Source: Streptomyces sp. Q6
Lineage (GTDB): Bacteria > Actinomycetota > Actinomycetes > Streptomycetales > Streptomycetaceae
Assembly: GCF_036967205.1 (NCBI RefSeq)
Contig: NZ_CP146022.1
Span: 6,448,001-6,512,000 of the forward strand
Direction: 5' to 3'
DNA length: 64,000 nucleotides
Shown one piece after another: positions 61,102 to 64,000 of this stretch. Each line of letters starts with the position of its first letter. Position 1 is the first letter of the stretch. The translations under genes were made by a program, and so were the position numbers. The notes beneath the pieces are model-generated. The model did not search any database. It was given only the letters and a program-made list of their open reading frames with translations, and was not told where the DNA came from.

Positions 61102-62445
61102 ATGTTCACCATGCTCGGACTCGCGGTCCGCTCCGTACGACAGCGCCCCGGCCGCTTCCTCGCGACCCTCCTGTCCGCCTTCCTCGGCGCGACGATCATC
61201 ATGACGTTCAACTCGATGCACGACACGGCGGCCGCGAACGGTGTCGACAAGGCGAGCGCCGACACCCTCACCACGGCCGCGAGCGTCGTCGGCGGCTACG
61301 GGACGCTCCTCGTCTTCTTCGCGATCGCGTCCACCCTGACGGTCAACGTGCGTCAACGTATCGACGAGATCAACCTGTTGAGGCAGACCGGCGCCACTCC
61401 CGCCCAGATCAAGCGGATGGTCGTCGGCGAGGCCGTGGCCGTCTCCCTCGTGGGTGCCCTGCTCGCCATCGGCCCCGCCGCGCTCGGCGGCGCCGTCCTC
61501 CTCGACGTCTTCAAGGACAGCGGACAGGTCGCCGACTCCGTCGACTTCTCCTTCGGTCCGATCGCCCTCATGTCGGGCATCGACATCACGGTGCTCGCCG
61601 CGGCCGGCGCCGCGTTCCTCGCGGTGCGCCGCGCCACGAAGGCCGCCGGGGCACAGCGACAGGCAGGGCGCGCACGGCAGTTCGCGTCCTGGGCGGCGCT
61701 CGTCGTCGGCGGCCTCGCCGTGTGCTCCACGTTCGCCATGAACGCCACGGACGCGGCCCTGATGGCGGCGCCCGCCTACGGCGCGATCCTGCTCTCCGTC
61801 GGCTTCGCCCTCGTCTCGACGAGCCTCCTGCGCACTGTCCTCGGTCGCGCCGAGCCGCTCGTCACGGCCCTCGCGGGCGTGAGCGGCTACCTGACCGTAC
61901 GGAACATGCGACAGCGAGCCTCCCAACTGTCCGGCGTGCTCATGCCGTTGATCCTGTTCACCGGAATGGCCACCGCGACGCTGTACATGCAGTCCGTCGA
62001 GAATGACGCGATCAAGGCATCAGGGCTGACCAAGTCCATGGAGGACAAGAATCTCGAGACACTCAACTTCACCGTGGTCGGCATCATCGTCGTCTTCGCC
62101 TGCATCATGTTGATCAACTCTCTGTACGCCGCGACGTCCTACCGCGTACGGGAGTTCGGCCAGCAGCGCCTGGCCGGGGCGACCCCGTCCCAGGTCCTCG
62201 CGACCGTCGCGGTCGAGGGCGTCGTCCTGACCGTCACCGGAGTGTTCTTCGGCACACTCGCGGCGCTCGCGGGCATCCTCCCGTTCACCGCCGTACGCAC
62301 CGACGGCCTCCTGCCCGATCAAGGCCTCGGCATCTGGATCACGGTGGTGGCCATTGCCGCCGCTGCCACACTGGTCACCAGCCTGGCCACCGCGCGACGC
62401 GGCCTGCGGGTCCCGGCGGTGGAAGCGGTGTCCCTCGCCGCATGA
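61102..62445 (+). CDS. FtsX-like ABC permease
   Basis: 447 residues. Two FtsX-type halves of three to four helices each: [40 protein letters not shown] (coupling loop), and [20 protein letters not shown] in the second half. It has no large extracellular domain, which separates it from MacB and BceB and resembles small Streptomyces antibiotic-stress transporters. It pairs with the upstream ATPase. Confidence 0.9.
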   Translation: MFTMLGLAVRSVRQRPGRFLATLLSAFLGATIIMTFNSMHDTAAANGVDKASADTLTTAASVVGGYGTLLVFFAIASTLTVNVRQRIDEINLLRQTGATPAQIKRMVVGEAVAVSLVGALLAIGPAALGGAVLLDVFKDSGQVADSVDFSFGPIALMSGIDITVLAAAGAAFLAVRRATKAAGAQRQAGRARQFASWAALVVGGLAVCSTFAMNATDAALMAAPAYGAILLSVGFALVSTSLLRTVLGRAEPLVTALAGVSGYLTVRNMRQRASQLSGVLMPLILFTGMATATLYMQSVENDAIKASGLTKSMEDKNLETLNFTVVGIIVVFACIMLINSLYAATSYRVREFGQQRLAGATPSQVLATVAVEGVVLTVTGVFFGTLAALAGILPFTAVRTDGLLPDQGLGIWITVVAIAAAATLVTSLATARRGLRVPAVEAVSLAA

Positions 62446-62552
62446 GTGTGCGGGCGTTCCGGACCGTGTCGGTGTTGGGCTGAACGGGTGACATGGCGTA
62501 AGAATTGGCCGGTGCAGACAACAGTGCGAGCCCGGACGGGGTGGGTGCAGTA

Positions 62553-62939
62553 GTGAACAGCCACGACGTCACAGACGAACAGTGGGAAGGGCTCGCCCAG
62601 GTCGTACCGCTGCGCAGCCGCAACGAATGGCCGTCAGCGGTCGACCACCGGGCGATCCGCGAACCGGAGACGGAACCGCGCCGCCGTTTCGTCGTCCTGA
62701 GGGTCAACGTCTTCGGTGACGCCCGCGAGGTCGCCGAGACGGTGATGTCCGGCATCCCGGTGCTGCTCGATCTCTCCGGCGCCGAGACCGATGTGGCCAA
62801 GCGCGTCCTGGACTTCAGCAGCGGCGTCGTCCTCGGTCTCGGCTGCGGCATGCACCGCGTCGACCGCAACGTCTTCCTGCTGGCCCCTCCGGGGACCGAG
62901 GTCCAGGGACTCGTGGCGGGTGCGGGCGCCCTGTCCTGA
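62553..62939 (+). CDS. SepF-like protein (SflB type)
   Basis: 128 residues from GTG 62553 (MNSHDVTDEQWEGLAQVVPL). The SepF core is RRFVVLRVNVFGDAREVAET, VMSGIPVLLDLSGAETDVAK and RVLDFSSGVVLGLGCGMHRV, ending RNVFLLAPPGTEV. SepF polymerises and links FtsZ to the membrane; Streptomyces carry SepF-like paralogues SflA and SflB without an obvious N-terminal amphipathic anchor, as here. An in-frame TTG at 62505 would add 16 unconvincing residues. Confidence 0.85.
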   Translation: MNSHDVTDEQWEGLAQVVPLRSRNEWPSAVDHRAIREPETEPRRRFVVLRVNVFGDAREVAETVMSGIPVLLDLSGAETDVAKRVLDFSSGVVLGLGCGMHRVDRNVFLLAPPGTEVQGLVAGAGALS

Positions 62940-62965
62940 CCGTCGGCGTCCGCGGGACGTCCGGC

Positions 62966-63010
62966 GCGGGTGGCAATTCCAGAGGGCCGCGGGTGGCAAT
63001 TCCAGAGGGC
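62966..63010. repeat. Direct repeat upstream of the AAA ATPase gene
   Basis: A 22-base unit beginning GCGGGTGGCAATTCC occurs at 62966 and 62989, 23 bases apart and identical in both copies. Probably a two-site operator. Confidence 0.75.
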
Positions 63011-63049
63011 ATAGTCCCTCGTTCGTAGGAAGGTCACCCAGGACGAACG
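63005..63049. promoter_or_regulatory. Nested inverted repeats before the AAA ATPase gene
   Basis: GAGGG-CATAGT-CCCTC (63005-63020) adjoins CGTTCGT-N16-ACGAACG (63020-63049). Both lie just upstream of a -10 box and overlap the second direct repeat. Confidence 0.5.
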
Positions 63050-63070
63050 GTTCTGCGGCGCAGGTCCGCC

Positions 63071-63076
63071 TAAGTT
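63071..63076 (+). promoter_or_regulatory. -10 box of leaderless AAA ATPase gene
   Basis: TAAGTT lies six bases before ATG 63083, with no ribosome site. Confidence 0.5.
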
Positions 63077-63082
63077 CACCGC

Positions 63083-64000
63083 ATGACCGTGCTCCACCGG
63101 GGCGCGCCCCCGTTACCGCCGGGGGACACCCCGGCCCGCCCGCACGTGAGCGAGCTGCGGCTCTCCGCCTTCGCCCGCCACCGCGGCCGCACCGTCCCGC
63201 TCGGCCCGTTCACCGTGCTGTCAGGACCGAGCGGCAGCGGAAAGAGCGGCGTCCTGAAGGCTTTCGAGGCGCTCGCCAGGCTCGGCGGCGGAGCGGAGCT
63301 CGCGGAGGTCTTCCCCGATCCCGCCGCCTACGTTCCCGAGGGCGCCCGCCCGGACGCACAGCACCGCCGCGGCTTCCGTATCGGCTGCACCGTCGAGGGG
63401 CCCACCGGACCCGTCCGCCTCGATCTCGCCGTCCAGGCCGAGCCCGAACTGCGCATCGTGGGCGAGCGGTTGACCGGGACGAACGTCACCTACCTGGAGA
63501 CCGCGCTGCGCGACCCGGGCCGCCGGGACGTGCAGGCCGCCTGGCACACCGCAGGTTCGGTCCCCGTGACACGCGGCCCGCTCCCCGACGACCTCCTCGG
63601 CACGGCCCTGCTGCCGCTGCGCGTGGCCGGCCGCACCGAAGGGCAGCGGCAGGTGCTCGCCGCGGCGGAACAGGTCGTGGTCGGACTGCGCTCCGCGTTC
63701 GCCTGCGCTCCGGATCCGGCCCGGATGCGTACGCCGGTGACGCCGCACGCCGACCGGCTCCTGACCGGCTGCGACAACCTCGCCGCGGTCCTGCGCCGCA
63801 CCCGCGCCGAGTGCGGTACGCGGCACGCCCTCCTCGTCGCGGCGGCCCGTGCGGGCCTCGCCGGCCCGGTGGTGGACGTCCTCGCCGAGACCACGCCCGA
63901 CGGCGCCGTCCGCGCCGTCGTCGACCGGGGCGACGGACACCGCACCCCCGTGGAGCGGCTCGCGGACGGCGAGTTGAGATATCTGGCCCTCGCTCTCGTC
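63083..64000 (+). CDS. AAA/ABC-like ATPase (truncated by window end)
   Basis: At least 306 residues, with no stop before the edge. ELRLSAFARHRGRTVPLGPF leads to Walker [20 protein letters not shown], and near the edge VERLADGELRYLALALV looks like the ABC-type signature of AAA_21/OLD-like ATPases. Such proteins are often found with regulators or defence nucleases, but the neighbours beyond the edge are not visible. ATG 63083 follows TAAGTT by six bases. Confidence 0.75.
   Translation, partial: MTVLHRGAPPLPPGDTPARPHVSELRLSAFARHRGRTVPLGPFTVLSGPSGSGKSGVLKAFEALARLGGGAELAEVFPDPAAYVPEGARPDAQHRRGFRIGCTVEGPTGPVRLDLAVQAEPELRIVGERLTGTNVTYLETALRDPGRRDVQAAWHTAGSVPVTRGPLPDDLLGTALLPLRVAGRTEGQRQVLAAAEQVVVGLRSAFACAPDPARMRTPVTPHADRLLTGCDNLAAVLRRTRAECGTRHALLVAAARAGLAGPVVDVLAETTPDGAVRAVVDRGDGHRTPVERLADGELRYLALALV

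Overview
The window is high-GC actinobacterial chromosome, almost certainly Streptomyces. The evidence is GTG/TTG starts, several start codons sitting 6-9 nt after a TANNNT -10 box (leaderless style), a CutR/CutS pair, DUF4193, DUF3710 and DUF5999 proteins, an SflB/SepF-like protein and an LAETG (class E sortase type) surface protein. No phage, integrated plasmid, CRISPR array, rRNA/tRNA gene or PKS/NRPS cluster was seen.

Left third (1-21.9 kb), conserved core. Partial MFS exporter (-), coproporphyrin ferrochelatase hemH, an inositol monophosphatase-family enzyme, a small protein (-), cutRS, DUF4193, an EcsC-like protein, DUF3093 (-), a hotdog thioesterase coupled to dut, DUF3710, a secreted alginate-lyase-family protein, an orphan ABC ATPase, kdpD-kdpE, an OB-fold protein, DUF3159, two overlapping TrkA/RCK proteins (-), a KimA-like APC permease and an RNA m5U methyltransferase. 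Long perfect hairpins terminate many of these units.

Middle (21.9-45 kb), accessory. A LysR regulator faces a frameshifted MFS relic. Then come a DHA2 exporter and a tightly coupled esterase / unknown / luciferase-like monooxygenase / MFS operon, an IS3 plus PIN-toxin relic, a TetR-SDR-quinone reductase locus with a clear operator, and a sortase-anchored repeat protein. A two-divergon arsenic island follows (arsC | arsR-acr3-arsO and arsR2 | flavoprotein-cadI), with a 36-bp in-frame tandem repeat in arsO. After it lie an ECF sigma factor with a membrane partner, beta-carbonic anhydrase, a GtrA protein, a DinB-like protein with an unusual insertion, and an SDR.

Right part (45-64 kb). A small catabolic-looking locus (BNR-4 secreted protein and MHS transporter, divergent FAD-dependent oxidoreductase, IclR regulator), a second KimA-like permease, and the complete kdp operon. 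The kdp operon holds a 27-codon micro-ORF, kdpF, kdpA, kdpB, kdpC and a second kdpE but no kdpD. ABC transporter genes, the SflB-like gene and a truncated AAA ATPase preceded by a repeat-rich control region close the window.

The unifying theme is potassium homeostasis. Two KimA-like permeases, two RCK proteins, KdpFABC, one KdpD and two KdpE regulators lie within about 47 kb, with the sensor kinase about 40 kb from the pump genes it would be expected to control.
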